From assembly GCF_000621665.1 (NCBI RefSeq), contig NZ_JHXQ01000008.1:1-64000 (forward strand): a stretch of 64,000 nt of DNA. Direction: 5' to 3'. This stretch comes from Allorhizobium undicola ORS 992 = ATCC 700741 (GTDB lineage Bacteria; Pseudomonadota; Alphaproteobacteria; Rhizobiales; Rhizobiaceae). Under the pieces are notes generated by a model, which saw only the letters and a list, made by a program, of their open reading frames with translations, did not search any database and was not told the origin of the DNA. Positions 55,325 through 64,000 of this stretch are shown here, piece by piece. Both the position numbers and the translations under genes were made by a program. Position 1 is the stretch's first letter. Each line of letters begins with the position of its first letter.

Positions 55325-56339
55325 AAACCTGAAATCCGTGCGCTGCCTGATCGTCATTCCCTGCCTCAACGAGGAAAAGCACATCGAGGGCGTTATTGCC
55401 AATCTGTCCCGCGCGCTCGAAGACCTCGACGCGGAAATCGTGGTTGCCGATGGCGGCAGCACCGATGCCACCAAGGACATCATGGCGCGCATTCTGCTGG
55501 ACAATTCCCGCGTCAAGCTGCTGGACAATCCCAAGCGCATCCAGAGTGCGGCGGTCAATCTGGCGGTAGCGCGCTTTGGCGGCGATTACGATTATATGAT
55601 CCGCATTGATGCGCATGGCACCTATCCAGAGGATTATTGCCAGGCCCTGGTGGCGGAAGCCCTGCGGACCGGCGCAGACTCCGTGGTGGTTGGAATGCAG
55701 ACGGTCGGCTTCGGCATGTTCCAGAAGGCCACCGCGCTCGCCCAGAACTCCAAGCTCGGCAATGGCGGCTCCAAGCACCGGACCGGTGCCGAAAGCCATT
55801 GGACCGATCACGGCCACCACGCGCTCATGCGTATTTCCGCCTTCCGGGCGGTGGGCGGCTATGACGAGGCCTTTCGCCACAACGAGGATGCCGAATTCGA
55901 TTATCGTCTGCACCTCTCCGGGTTTCGCGTGTGGATGACGGCCGATACCAGCATGATCTATTATCCCCGCTCCAGTGCGGGTCCGCTGTTCCGGCAATAT
56001 TACGGCTATGGCCGGGGCCGTGCCCAGAATTTCCTCAAGCATCGCTCACGTCCAAGCCTGCGCCAGTTGATACCGCTCTCCGTTGCGCCGGTTGCCGTGC
56101 TGGCTCTGCTTGCCGCCATTCACTGGCTGGCGGTGGTGCCGCTTCTGATCTGGATGGCCGCCTGCCTTGGCTACGGTGCATGGATGACGGTGCGCCAGGG
56201 CGAGTCTCTCGGTCTTCTGGCGGCCATTTCAGCCATGATCATGCATTTTGCGTGGTCGGCAGGCTTCTGGCGGGAGGTTCTGGGCGGCAACCGCCGTCGG
56301 ACGCTTCCGCTTGGCCCCGGTCAGGAGGTGGCATCGTGA
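55317..56339 (+). CDS. exoA: Glucosyltransferase ExoA
   Basis: About 340 residues; several possible starts (55299 TTG, 55308 and 55317 ATG). GT2: CLIVIPCLNEEKHIEGVIAN, VVADGGSTDATKDI, GMQTVGFGMFQKATALAQNS, then RHNEDAEFDYRLHLSGFRVW, and two C-terminal membrane helices (VAVLALLAAIHWLAVVPLLI). Places the second sugar on the exo repeat unit (family knowledge). Confidence 0.87.
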   Translation: MAENLKSVRCLIVIPCLNEEKHIEGVIANLSRALEDLDAEIVVADGGSTDATKDIMARILLDNSRVKLLDNPKRIQSAAVNLAVARFGGDYDYMIRIDAHGTYPEDYCQALVAEALRTGADSVVVGMQTVGFGMFQKATALAQNSKLGNGGSKHRTGAESHWTDHGHHALMRISAFRAVGGYDEAFRHNEDAEFDYRLHLSGFRVWMTADTSMIYYPRSSAGPLFRQYYGYGRGRAQNFLKHRSRPSLRQLIPLSVAPVAVLALLAAIHWLAVVPLLIWMAACLGYGAWMTVRQGESLGLLAAISAMIMHFAWSAGFWREVLGGNRRRTLPLGPGQEVAS

Positions 56340-57265
56340 CCTCTGCCCCGCTGAGGATCGACATTGGGATTTGCACCTTTCGCCGTCCGGCGCTGGAGGC
56401 AACGCTTCTGTCGTTGACCGGCGTGGATGCGCCCGAGGGCGTATCGTTGCGAATCATCGTGGCGGATAATGACGAAACCCCCACCGCCGCGGCGCTGGTG
56501 GATCGGCTTCGGCCACGCCTTGCCTGCGGCTTGCGCTATGTTCATTGCCCGGCGGGCAATATCTCCATTGCCCGCAATGCGGTTCTCGATGCCAGCGATG
56601 CCGATTATCTCGCCTTTATCGATGACGATGAAATTGCAACGCAGACCTGGCTGAGCGAACTTTTCGCCGTGGCGCGAAAGACCGACGCGGACGCCGTTCT
56701 GGGGCCGGTTCGCGCCACCTATGGCGATGCCGCTCCCGGCTGGATGCAGCAAGGCGACTTTCATTCAACTTTTCCGGTGTTCGTGCGCGGTGAAATCATC
56801 ACCGGCTATACGTGTAACGTCTTGCTCGACCTGAAATCCTCGCGCCTGATCGGCCGCCGCTTCAATCTGGCGCTCGGCAAGACGGGTGGGGAGGATACGG
56901 AGTTCTTCACCCACATCCACCGGCAGGGCGGGATGATTGCCTATGCCGAAAATGCCTGGCTGGAGGAGCCGGTCACGCCGCAGCGCGCCAGCTTTGCCTG
57001 GCTTGCCAAGCGCCGCTATCGCATGGGCCAGACCCATGGGCGGCTTTTGGCCGAGGGCAGGGGAATGGCGGGCAGGTTCGGCGCATTTTTTCTTGCGCTT
57101 GCCAAGGCTGGCGTCTGTTTTGCGGGGGCGGCTGCTGGCGCCTTTGCTCCAATCCGGCGCAACCGCTTCGTCCTGCGCGGCCTGCTGCATGTGGGAGCCA
57201 TGTCGGGCCTTCTCGGCTTTCGTGAGATCGATCAATATGGCACGCTGGGAGCCGCCGCGTCATGA
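56336..57265 (+). CDS. exoM: Glucosyltransferase ExoM
   Basis: 309 residues from a GTG overlapping the exoA stop, with AGGAGG upstream. GT2: DIGICTFRRPALEATLLSLT, IIVADNDETPTAAALVDRLR, GNISIARNAVLDASDADYLA, FIDDDEIATQTWLSELFAVA. C-terminal membrane-proximal region RGLLHVGAMSGLLGF. Overlaps exoO by four bases (ATGA). Confidence 0.87.
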   Translation: MTSAPLRIDIGICTFRRPALEATLLSLTGVDAPEGVSLRIIVADNDETPTAAALVDRLRPRLACGLRYVHCPAGNISIARNAVLDASDADYLAFIDDDEIATQTWLSELFAVARKTDADAVLGPVRATYGDAAPGWMQQGDFHSTFPVFVRGEIITGYTCNVLLDLKSSRLIGRRFNLALGKTGGEDTEFFTHIHRQGGMIAYAENAWLEEPVTPQRASFAWLAKRRYRMGQTHGRLLAEGRGMAGRFGAFFLALAKAGVCFAGAAAGAFAPIRRNRFVLRGLLHVGAMSGLLGFREIDQYGTLGAAAS

Positions 57266-58323
57266 TCGATGTTTCCGTCATCATCGCCGCCTATAACGCC
57301 GAGGACACGATTGCTGAAACGCTTGAAAGCGTGCTGGCCTCGCGCAATGTCAGTCTTGAAGTCATCGTTGCAGACGATTGCTCGCAGGACCGGACACGCG
57401 AAATCGTGGCGGCAAACCCCGATCAGCGCGTGAGGCTCGTTGCTCTTGCGTCAAATCGCGGTCCCGGTGGCGCCCGCAATGCGGCAATCGCTGCGGCAAG
57501 CGGCAAATGGCTGGCCATGGTGGATGCCGATGACACCATAAGCCCCGACCGCCTTTTCCGGATGATTGCCCGCGGGGAAGCGGTCGCTGCCGAAATCGTC
57601 GTCGATAATCTCGAAGTGCTGGAGCCGGAGCAGCCAAGGCGGGTGATGTTCGACCGCGCCATGCTTCACGCCATGCCGGAGCTTGATCTGGCAGGCTTTA
57701 TCGCCTCCAACGTGCTTTTTGCCTCCCGGCACAATTTTGGCTATCTCAAGCCGGTTTTTTCCCGCAGCTTCCTGCTGGAAAAGGGATTGAGCTTCGATGA
57801 AAAGCTGAAGATCGGCGAGGACTACCTGCTGCTCGCCCGCGCATTGGCCGAAGGCGGAAAATGCGCGGTGGAGCCGGAGCCGGGCTATGTCTACCTCATC
57901 CGTCAGGGCTCTATTTCACGGGTGCTGCAAGGCCACCATGTCGAGGCCATGCTGGAGGCCGATCGCGGCTTTATCGCGCGTTATCGCCTGTCTGGTGCGG
58001 CAGAAAGGGCGCAGCGCCGCCGTACCGCAAGCCTCAAGGAAGCGCTTGCCTTCATTGCGCTCATCGACGCGCTGAAGGCGCGCTCGCCTTCGGGCGCATT
58101 GCGGGCGGCTTTGTCCCGGCCTGCGGCCCTTCGCCACCTGAAAATGCCGATTGCGGCGCGCCTGCAAAGGCTTGCCGCCCGCCTGCGCCGGAGGAAAAAG
58201 TTCCCGGACCTTCCGGTGGTTGCATCCGGGTCAGGCTCAGCCGGAGAAGCCCGCTCGCCGGGTTTTTCTGCGGGCCTGCAAGACGTGAAAAGTTCAGAGG
58301 CCAATTTTCATCGAGAAGGATAA
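57262..58323 (+). CDS. exoO: Glucosyltransferase ExoO
   Basis: 353 residues. GT2: [92 protein letters not shown]. Order exoM-exoO-exoN matches the S. meliloti cluster (reversed). Starts a side-chain addition; paralogous to the 51723 gene. Confidence 0.85.
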   Translation: MIDVSVIIAAYNAEDTIAETLESVLASRNVSLEVIVADDCSQDRTREIVAANPDQRVRLVALASNRGPGGARNAAIAAASGKWLAMVDADDTISPDRLFRMIARGEAVAAEIVVDNLEVLEPEQPRRVMFDRAMLHAMPELDLAGFIASNVLFASRHNFGYLKPVFSRSFLLEKGLSFDEKLKIGEDYLLLARALAEGGKCAVEPEPGYVYLIRQGSISRVLQGHHVEAMLEADRGFIARYRLSGAAERAQRRRTASLKEALAFIALIDALKARSPSGALRAALSRPAALRHLKMPIAARLQRLAARLRRRKKFPDLPVVASGSGSAGEARSPGFSAGLQDVKSSEANFHREG

Positions 58324-58327
58324 TGAC

Positions 58328-59233
58328 ATGGATCTTCGCAAGCCCGTCAGGAAAGCCGTTATTCCCGTTGCAGGCAACGGCACCCGCTTCCTGCCCGCCA
58401 CAAAGGCCATGCCCAAGGAAATGCTGACCGTCGTGGATCGCCCCGTGGTGCAATATGCGGTGGATGAAGCCCGTCAGGCGGGTATCGAGCATATCGTCTT
58501 CGTCACCAGCCGGAACAAGCATTCCATCGAAGACCATTTCGACGACACGCCGGAACTGCTGGCCTCGCTGGAACGGGCTGGCAAGACTCGGATGGCCGAC
58601 GAATTGCGGGAGCTTCTGCCGCCGGCCGGTTCCGTGAGCTTCACGCGCCAGCAGGCACCGTTGGGCCTTGGCCATGCGGTGTGGTGCGCCCGCGACCTCA
58701 TTGGCGATGAGCCCTTCGCCCTCCTCTTGCCGGACATGCTGTGCTACGGCGCGCGCGGTTGTGTTGCCGGGTTGATTGATCTCTATACGGCAGCAGGCGG
58801 CAATGTTCTGGGTGTCGAGCAATGTGAGCCGGAAGAGGTTTCGAGCTACGGCATCGTGGCGCGGGGCGAAAATGTCGCGCACGGCTTTGCCGTGACCGGC
58901 ATGGTGGAAAAGCCCAAGCCCGCCGAGGCGCCTTCCAATTTCTACCTCAATGGCCGTTACATCCTCCAGCCGGAGATTTTCGACATTCTCGCCACCCAGC
59001 CGCGCGGCGCGGGCAACGAGATCCAGCTGACGGATGCCATGCTGACCCTTTCGGGCCGCCAGCCCTTCCATGCCCATCCTTATGAGGGCCGCACCTTCGA
59101 TTGCGGCTCCAAGCTCGGCTTCATCGAGGCCAATGTGGCTTTTGCGCTGGTCCGTGCCGATCTGGGAGAGGCTGTCTACGCTTCCGTCGCGGACCTGATC
59201 CGCAAGCACGATACGGCAAGCCGGGCTGCCTGA
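58328..59233 (+). CDS. exoN: UTP-glucose-1-phosphate uridylyltransferase ExoN
   Basis: 301 residues. GalU-type pattern [75 protein letters not shown] and AILLPD-like [10 protein letters not shown]. Produces UDP-glucose for the ExoA-type transferases. AGGA precedes the ATG. Confidence 0.9.
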   Translation: MDLRKPVRKAVIPVAGNGTRFLPATKAMPKEMLTVVDRPVVQYAVDEARQAGIEHIVFVTSRNKHSIEDHFDDTPELLASLERAGKTRMADELRELLPPAGSVSFTRQQAPLGLGHAVWCARDLIGDEPFALLLPDMLCYGARGCVAGLIDLYTAAGGNVLGVEQCEPEEVSSYGIVARGENVAHGFAVTGMVEKPKPAEAPSNFYLNGRYILQPEIFDILATQPRGAGNEIQLTDAMLTLSGRQPFHAHPYEGRTFDCGSKLGFIEANVAFALVRADLGEAVYASVADLIRKHDTASRAA

Positions 59234-59244
59234 GCCAGAGGATC

Positions 59245-59268
59245 GCAAGGCCCGGTATCGGGCCTTGC
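59245..59268. terminator. Hairpin after exoN, and gap before exoP
   Basis: GCAAGGCCCG (59245-59254) and CGGGCCTTGC (59259-59268) form a perfect stem. The 302 bp from here to exoP hold no gene. A truncated parS-like TGTTTCACGGAACC lies near 59544-59557. exoP may have its own promoter. Confidence 0.55.
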
Positions 59269-59570
59269 TGCCGTTCCTTCCTCCCTGAAATGTGGGTGGC
59301 GGGAAGGCGGGCTTGATTATAGACTTTTTCATTTGCTGCCGCGTTTTGATGGGGCCGCAATCTCACCACGGACCCCGATGTCGCCGCTCATGCCGGCTTT
59401 ATCGAGGGTATCCGTAGAAACAGGACGAGGCGTATGGAAGAACGGACCAGACATGGCAAGACGAGGGGCAGGGCGAAATTTGCTTGCCTTGCGCCTGCGA
59501 GCGCTGCGCGGCTCCATGCCGTCCCATCCGATCAGGCCCTCTTGTTTCACGGAACCGAAGAGCTGCCGTC

Positions 59571-61892
59571 ATGAATGAAAGAAGCTTGCCCTTGAAAGCT
59601 GTTTTGCACCGGGAGCAGTCCGATTCTGACTCCTTCATCGATCTCGACAAACTCTTTGCGGCTGCGGCGCGCCGTATCCGCATCGTGACGCTTTCGGTTG
59701 CCCTGTTTATCATGCTGGGCATCAGCTATCTGGTCTTCGCAACGCCTTTTTACACATCGGCCACGCAGATCCTGCTGGATAACGACCTGTCGCGTTACGC
59801 CGAAGATGAAAAGGCTGGCGTGCAACTGCGCCAGGAAGCCGATACGCAGATCGCCAGCGCGGTGGAAATTCTGAAATCCAACAGCATGGCGCTGCGGGTG
59901 GTGGATGACGCCAAGCTTGCCGATAACGATCTTATCGTCGATCCGCCACAATCGCCTCTGGCGCTCGCAAAGGGGTTCGTCTCGTCGCTGAAGTCGATCT
60001 TTTCCAGTGCGCCCCAATTGACGGAAGAGCAGATCCGCAATGCGCGTCGCAAACTGGCAGCCGCCCGCTTGCAGCAGGCGGTTGATGTCGAGCGCGTGCT
60101 GCGCAGCTCCGTGATTATGGTTTCTTTCAAGTCGCCCGATCCGCAACTTTCCGCGCAGGTCACGCGCGCCTATGCCGATGCTTTCCTCACCGATCAGCTC
60201 AATGCCAATTTCGACGCCAGCGAACGCGCCAGCCTCTGGTTGCAGGGCCGTCTTGACGATCTGGCAAAGCGCGCCCAGCAGGCCGCTCTCGAAGCCGAGC
60301 ATTACAAGGCCGAGAACGGTCTGACGCAGATGGGCGGCGAGTTGATGTCGGAACAGCAGCTCAGCGATCTCAACAAGCAGTTGATCGTTGCGCAGGCCGA
60401 TAGCGCCAGCGCCTCGGCCCGCTACCAGCAATACAAGTCGATTACCGATCAGGGGCCGCAGAATGCGGTGAAGAATGCCGTGGTTTCGGTACAGGCTGGC
60501 GGCAATCCCGTTCTTCAGGACCTCAGAACCAAATATCTGACGGTCGAAAAGCGCGAGCAGGATGTGACGGCAAGTTTCGGAGCCACGCATCCGCAGGCGG
60601 TGGCGCTGAAGGCCGAAAAAGAGCGCATCGGCGACCAGATCTATCAGGAACTGCAACAGTTGACGTCGAGCTTCCGCAACGAATTCGATGTCGCCCGCTC
60701 GCGCGAAAAATCGCTGACCGACAGTATCGACAGGTTGACCGGCAAGAATTCCGAGGCCAACCGCTCTCTCGTGCATCTGCGCGAGCTTGAGCAGAAGGCA
60801 ACGGCACTCAAGGGGCTTTACGAGTCCTTCCTGAACCGCTTCGAAGTGGCAAGCCAAAGCCAGTCGCTGCCGATCGCCAAGGCTCGTGTCATTTCCGAAG
60901 CGGGTGTGCCGACCCAGCCCTCCAGCCCGAAGAAAACCATGGTGCTGGCGCTGTCGGCGGTCCTTGGCCTGATGGCCGGTGCCGGTCTGGCTTTCCTTCA
61001 GGAAATGCTGGAACGTTTCTTCCGTCTGGAAAGCGATGTCAGGACCGTGCTTGGCCAGAAATCGCTCGGCTATCTGCCGCGCATGGGGCCAAAGACCAAG
61101 ACCCCGCTCAAGCGCGGCTTCTTCAACAAGCAGAAGCGCCCCGCCGCCCCTGCTCCACAGGGACCGGGACTTGACCGGATGATGAGAACCGTCATGGAGG
61201 CGCCGCGTTCGGCCTTTGCCGAGACGTTGCGCAACACCAAGCTTGCGGCCGATATTATTCTGCAAGGCAAGAGCAGCCGGGTCATTGGCGTGCTTTCGGC
61301 TCTGCCGGGAGAGGGAAAATCCACGGTGGCGGCGAATTTCGCCGTTCTGCTTGCCTCAAGCGGCAAGCGGACTTTGCTGATCGACGCCGACTTGCGTAAC
61401 CCCAGCCTCAGCCGTCAATTGCAGCCCGCGCCGCGCGTCGGTCTGGTGCAGGCCGTGCTTGGCGAAACGCCGTGGCAGGAATGCATCAAGGTGGATCAGG
61501 AAACCAAGCTGGCCATTTTGCCCATTGTGCCCGGTGCTGCGGCCCGGTCGCTGGCGCATACGAACGAGCTGATTGCCTCGCCCGGCATGGTTTCGCTGAT
61601 CGAGGCTGCCAAGCAGTCTTTCGATTATGTGGTGGTGGATCTGGCGCCGCTCGGGCCTGTGGTCGATGCCAAGGCGTTTGCGCCGCTGGCCGACGGTTTC
61701 GTCTTCGTGGTGGAATGGGGCAAGACGCCCACCAAGCTCGTGGCCGACCTGCTGGATGCCGAACCTCACATTTCCAACAAGGTTCTGGGTGTGCTGCTGA
61801 ACAAGACCGACATGCAGATGCTGACGCGCTATAGCGACTTCGGCGGTTCGGAAAAATTCCGTAAGCAATACAATAAATACTATGTTGAATAG
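59571..61892 (+). CDS. exoP: Chain-length determinant / BY-kinase ExoP
   Basis: 773 residues from MNERSLPLKAVLHREQ (longer ORF from 59484 discounted). N-terminal Wzz domain: VTLSVALFIMLGISYLVFAT is the first membrane helix, a coiled-coil periplasmic region follows, then PSSPKKTMVLALSAVLGLMA. The cytoplasmic kinase has Walker A SALPGEGKSTVAANFAVLLA, Walker A' LLIDADLRNPSLSRQL, and VVVDLAPLGPVVDAKAF. A C-terminal Tyr-containing tail (YNKYYVE) can be phosphorylated. Controls polymer length. Confidence 0.93.
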   Translation: MNERSLPLKAVLHREQSDSDSFIDLDKLFAAAARRIRIVTLSVALFIMLGISYLVFATPFYTSATQILLDNDLSRYAEDEKAGVQLRQEADTQIASAVEILKSNSMALRVVDDAKLADNDLIVDPPQSPLALAKGFVSSLKSIFSSAPQLTEEQIRNARRKLAAARLQQAVDVERVLRSSVIMVSFKSPDPQLSAQVTRAYADAFLTDQLNANFDASERASLWLQGRLDDLAKRAQQAALEAEHYKAENGLTQMGGELMSEQQLSDLNKQLIVAQADSASASARYQQYKSITDQGPQNAVKNAVVSVQAGGNPVLQDLRTKYLTVEKREQDVTASFGATHPQAVALKAEKERIGDQIYQELQQLTSSFRNEFDVARSREKSLTDSIDRLTGKNSEANRSLVHLRELEQKATALKGLYESFLNRFEVASQSQSLPIAKARVISEAGVPTQPSSPKKTMVLALSAVLGLMAGAGLAFLQEMLERFFRLESDVRTVLGQKSLGYLPRMGPKTKTPLKRGFFNKQKRPAAPAPQGPGLDRMMRTVMEAPRSAFAETLRNTKLAADIILQGKSSRVIGVLSALPGEGKSTVAANFAVLLASSGKRTLLIDADLRNPSLSRQLQPAPRVGLVQAVLGETPWQECIKVDQETKLAILPIVPGAAARSLAHTNELIASPGMVSLIEAAKQSFDYVVVDLAPLGPVVDAKAFAPLADGFVFVVEWGKTPTKLVADLLDAEPHISNKVLGVLLNKTDMQMLTRYSDFGGSEKFRKQYNKYYVE

Positions 61893-61895
61893 AAA

Positions 61896-61927
61896 CAAAA
61901 TGGCCGGGAGAGATCCCGGCCATTTTG
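61896..61927. terminator. Terminator between exoP and the DUF992 gene
   Basis: CAAAATGGCCGGG (61896-61908), loop AGAGAT, CCCGGCCATTTTG (61915-61927): a perfect 13-bp stem with A/T-rich ends, effective in both directions. Three bases after the exoP stop. Confidence 0.85.
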
Positions 61928-61932
61928 TTGTA

Positions 61933-62481
61933 TCAATATTGGTGCGGCTTGTGATGATGCTTGAGCGGCGGGCCATTATCCAGCGATTTTGGCGTGGATG
62001 GCGGGACATAGCTCAGATTCATGGATGCAATCGTGGCGCCAAGATTAATGCCCAGCGTGCTTTCCAGGGCAATGGGCTGCAAGGCAACGGAGTCCTTGAA
62101 GCCGCCGGCCAGCACGTTGACCGCGCCGCCGAAGCCAAGGGCTGCATTGGCGCTGGTGCCGCCATAATTGCCTTCCAGCGCACCTTCCATCAGCCTGCTT
62201 GGCGCATAGACGGCCCATGCCAGCTTGCCACCCTGCACATAGCCAAGATCGATGCCGAATTTGTTGAGGCGACCCTGATAGACTTCCGCCGGGGCGGAGC
62301 TTGTCGGCTTGAATTCGCAGCTCAAATCGCGGCTTGAGCCGACGACGGCACTGATGCCCGGGCTCATCTCACACGTCAGCATACCGACCTGCACGCTGCC
62401 TGCATTGGCGGCACTGGTGGCAAAAGGCAGAGCCGCGGCAGCAGCCAGGGCTACGGCAGTCCATCGGGCGAATGATGACAT
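61933..62481 (-). CDS. DUF992 exported protein
   Basis: 182 residues. Signal peptide (AVALAAAAALPFATSAANAG); mature region VQVGMLTCEMSPGISAVVGS and LSCEFKPTSSAPAEVYQGRL with two conserved-type Cys, then GYVQGGKLAWAVYAPSRLME, as in the DUF992 family of Hyphomicrobiales. His/Pro-rich tail (HHHKPHQY). Function unknown. Convergent with exoP. Confidence 0.85.
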   Translation of the reverse strand: MSSFARWTAVALAAAAALPFATSAANAGSVQVGMLTCEMSPGISAVVGSSRDLSCEFKPTSSAPAEVYQGRLNKFGIDLGYVQGGKLAWAVYAPSRLMEGALEGNYGGTSANAALGFGGAVNVLAGGFKDSVALQPIALESTLGINLGATIASMNLSYVPPSTPKSLDNGPPLKHHHKPHQY

Positions 62482-62805
62482 TGAATACTCCTTATCATCG
62501 GTTGAGCAGGGCAGTGGCGCTTCCCATCTTTCCTGGTGAGGCGATGCCCTCTCCCTGTATTTCCAAAGCGCAGATCTGCCAGCGGCAGAATGGCCTCTTT
62601 CTTGTTACCTTTGCAGTCCGGGCAAACGGTCTCGGACCTTCCTCCCTCGCTGGATCACACCGCACTTAAGCGCGTCAAACGCGGCAAGAAGTTGGTATCG
62701 GATAATCAAAAAATCGTTCTTTTGTTCCCTTTGACGAAAAGGCAGGAGAAAGCCGTCCTGCCCCTTTTCAAGGAGTGGATGCGTTCGCATCTTCGGGCCT
62801 TGATC
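62482..62805. other. Intergenic region DUF992-MOSC
   Basis: 320 bp without a gene. A hairpin AAAAGGCAGGA (62737-62747) with TCCTGCCCCTTTT (62756-62768) is a probable terminator of the MOSC gene (minus strand). Confidence 0.5.
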
Positions 62806-63435
62806 TCAGTCGAGTGCGGCCTTCCTCGTCTCAAGGGAGTTGCGCAGGCGCGCGGCAAGGGGCAGCAACAGCAGTGTTTCGATTTCGGCTTCACTCAATG
62901 ACCTGGTTTCTGTCTGCATGAGGCTTGCAAGCGTTCTGCGCTCGCCGGGAAAGGGAATGAAGCTGACCTCATCGCCCTGCCGCACCGTTCCCCCTCCCAG
63001 CACGCGGGCATAGGCGCCGGGGCGTGCTGCCCGCCGGTATCGGCTGACGAGATGCGGTTGCCCGAGCGCGGCGGCGAAAGTCGAGCAGGGCTCGCGCGGT
63101 GCCGTGATTTCCAGCGCAATACCATTGACCACCAGCCGGTCTCCAATGGCCAGCAGGCTGTTGTCGAGCCCACCGATCACGAGATTTTCTCCGAAGCTTC
63201 CGGGGGGCAGCGGCATGTCCAACTCCTGGCGCCACCAATCGAGGCTGATTTCGCCCTCAAGGCAGATGGCCTGATCCACTCCACCATGGTATTTTTGGTT
63301 CAATACGGCGTCTCCGGGCAAGCCGTTCTGGTCGATTGCGATCTCACCCGACACCTCCTGCTTGAAAAAGCCGGTCAATCTGGATCTCCCAGGGACAGCG
63401 CGGGGCTGTCCAATCGCGATGCTGAGAATTTTCAT
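62806..63435 (-). CDS. MOSC-domain protein (YiiM-like)
   Basis: 209 residues starting MKILSIAIGQPRAVPG after AGGAG; upstream 5' extension to 63507 overlaps recR. MOSC core: GLPGDAVLNQKYHGGVDQAI, GSFGENLVIGGLDNSLLAIG, active-site REPCSTF with C117. C-terminal 3-alpha-like extension: TRSLSEAEIETLLLLPLAAR. YiiM-type enzymes use the molybdenum cofactor. Divergent from recR. Confidence 0.88.
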   Translation of the reverse strand: MKILSIAIGQPRAVPGRSRLTGFFKQEVSGEIAIDQNGLPGDAVLNQKYHGGVDQAICLEGEISLDWWRQELDMPLPPGSFGENLVIGGLDNSLLAIGDRLVVNGIALEITAPREPCSTFAAALGQPHLVSRYRRAARPGAYARVLGGGTVRQGDEVSFIPFPGERRTLASLMQTETRSLSEAEIETLLLLPLAARLRNSLETRKAALD

Positions 63436-63490
63436 GAATTCCGCTCCTTGCTGAGATTCCGTCCTTCCCCGATTTGGGGTAGAAGCGCGC

Positions 63491-64000
63491 ATGGCAAAAC
63501 GAGTCACCGGTCACGAAATCGAAAAACTCATTCAACTTCTCGCCAAGGTGCCGGGTCTGGGACCGCGCTCGGCCCGGCGCGCTGCACTGCACCTAATCAA
63601 GAAACGTGACCAATTGATGGGCCCCCTGGCGACCGCCATGGCCGAAGCGCATCAGAAGGTCAAGATTTGCTCCTGTTGCGGCAATATCGACACGGCCGAC
63701 CCTTGCACCGTTTGCACGGATGAGCGCCGCGATCACGCTGTCATCATCGTGGTCGAGGACGTTTCCGACCTCTGGGCGCTGGAGCGGGCCGCGGCCATGA
63801 ATACGGCCTATCATGTGCTTGGGGGCGTTTTGTCGCCGCTGAACGGGGTGGGGCCGGATGACCTCAATATCAAAGGCCTTATCGACCGCGTGGCGCGTGG
63901 CGGCATTCGTGAAGTCATTCTGGCGGTCAATGCCACGGTGGAAGGCCAGACCACGGCGCATTATATCACCGATCACCTTGCCGGTCTGGAGGTGAAAATT
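63491..64000 (+). CDS. recR: Recombination protein RecR (cut by window end)
   Basis: 170 residues visible of roughly 200. Starts [20 protein letters not shown]; helix-hairpin-helix [15 protein letters not shown]; zinc finger C60-x2-C63 and C72-x2-C75 ([18 protein letters not shown]); Toprim domain begins [14 protein letters not shown]. RecR acts with RecF/RecO in gap repair. Separated from dnaX-ybaB, its usual neighbours, by about 28 kb, but in the same orientation. No strong ribosome-binding site is visible before the ATG. Confidence 0.95.
   Translation, partial: MAKRVTGHEIEKLIQLLAKVPGLGPRSARRAALHLIKKRDQLMGPLATAMAEAHQKVKICSCCGNIDTADPCTVCTDERRDHAVIIVVEDVSDLWALERAAAMNTAYHVLGGVLSPLNGVGPDDLNIKGLIDRVARGGIREVILAVNATVEGQTTAHYITDHLAGLEVKI

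Overview
The window looks like chromosomal DNA of a Hyphomicrobiales (rhizobial-type) alphaproteobacterium, most likely from the Brucella/Ochrobactrum group. This is inferred from the protein sequences, the rhizobial glpRDSTPQUV gene order, the S. meliloti-like exo gene order, and dispersed intergenic palindromes I associate with Brucellaceae. No rRNA, tRNA, CRISPR array or prophage was seen. A near-consensus parS site at about 21.25 kb, and dnaX and recR in the same window, suggest a replication-origin-proximal location (inference).

Layout. 1-0.7 kb: the 5' end of an ISAs1-type transposase, then palindrome-rich repeat DNA. 0.7-3.9 kb: katG and oxyR, divergent. 4.1-12.7 kb: a minus-strand glycerol block, glpR-glpD followed by the ABC importer glpS-T-P-Q-U-V. 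12.7-13.7 kb: a 54-bp tandem repeat and an SDR gene. 13.7-21.1 kb: propionyl-CoA catabolism (scpA, pccA, pccB) with a small unknown gene and a YghU-type glutathione transferase inside it. 21.2-30.8 kb: parS, then a photo-oxidative stress island headed by the sigma/anti-sigma pair RpoE-ChrR. It holds DUF2177, an FAD oxidoreductase, DUF1365, a cyclopropane-synthase-type methyltransferase, two SDRs, a DUF3833 protein, a small secreted protein and an iron-sulfur photolyase. Four matching sigma-type promoters tie the island together. 30.9-33.2 kb: an unknown gene, nudC, a HIT gene and the SRP RNA gene ffs. 33.2-36.4 kb: dnaX, ybaB and a solo LuxR regulator. 36.7-43.8 kb: myo-inositol catabolism (iolC-D-E-DUF-B) with its RpiR-type regulator and matching palindromic operators. 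44.2-46.8 kb: a secreted PepSY-like protein, infC (apparently ATT start) and an alpha/beta hydrolase. 46.8-61.9 kb: a succinoglycan-type exopolysaccharide cluster (exoQ-F-Y on minus; exoX, exoU, exoK-L-A-M-O-N-P on plus). 61.9-64 kb: a DUF992 protein, a MOSC protein and the start of recR.

How the genes fit together. KatG/OxyR handle peroxide. RpoE-ChrR most likely handles singlet oxygen and light stress by remodelling membrane lipids and repairing DNA. Glycerol, inositol and propionate are taken up or catabolised by complete or near-complete operons. The exo cluster covers priming, most backbone and side-chain sugar additions, polymerisation, export and chain-length control. It lacks the flippase, pyruvyl/succinyl/acetyl transferases and exoW within this window. 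Intergenic spaces are unusually rich in a family of short palindromic repeats, two of which have been amplified into tandem arrays.
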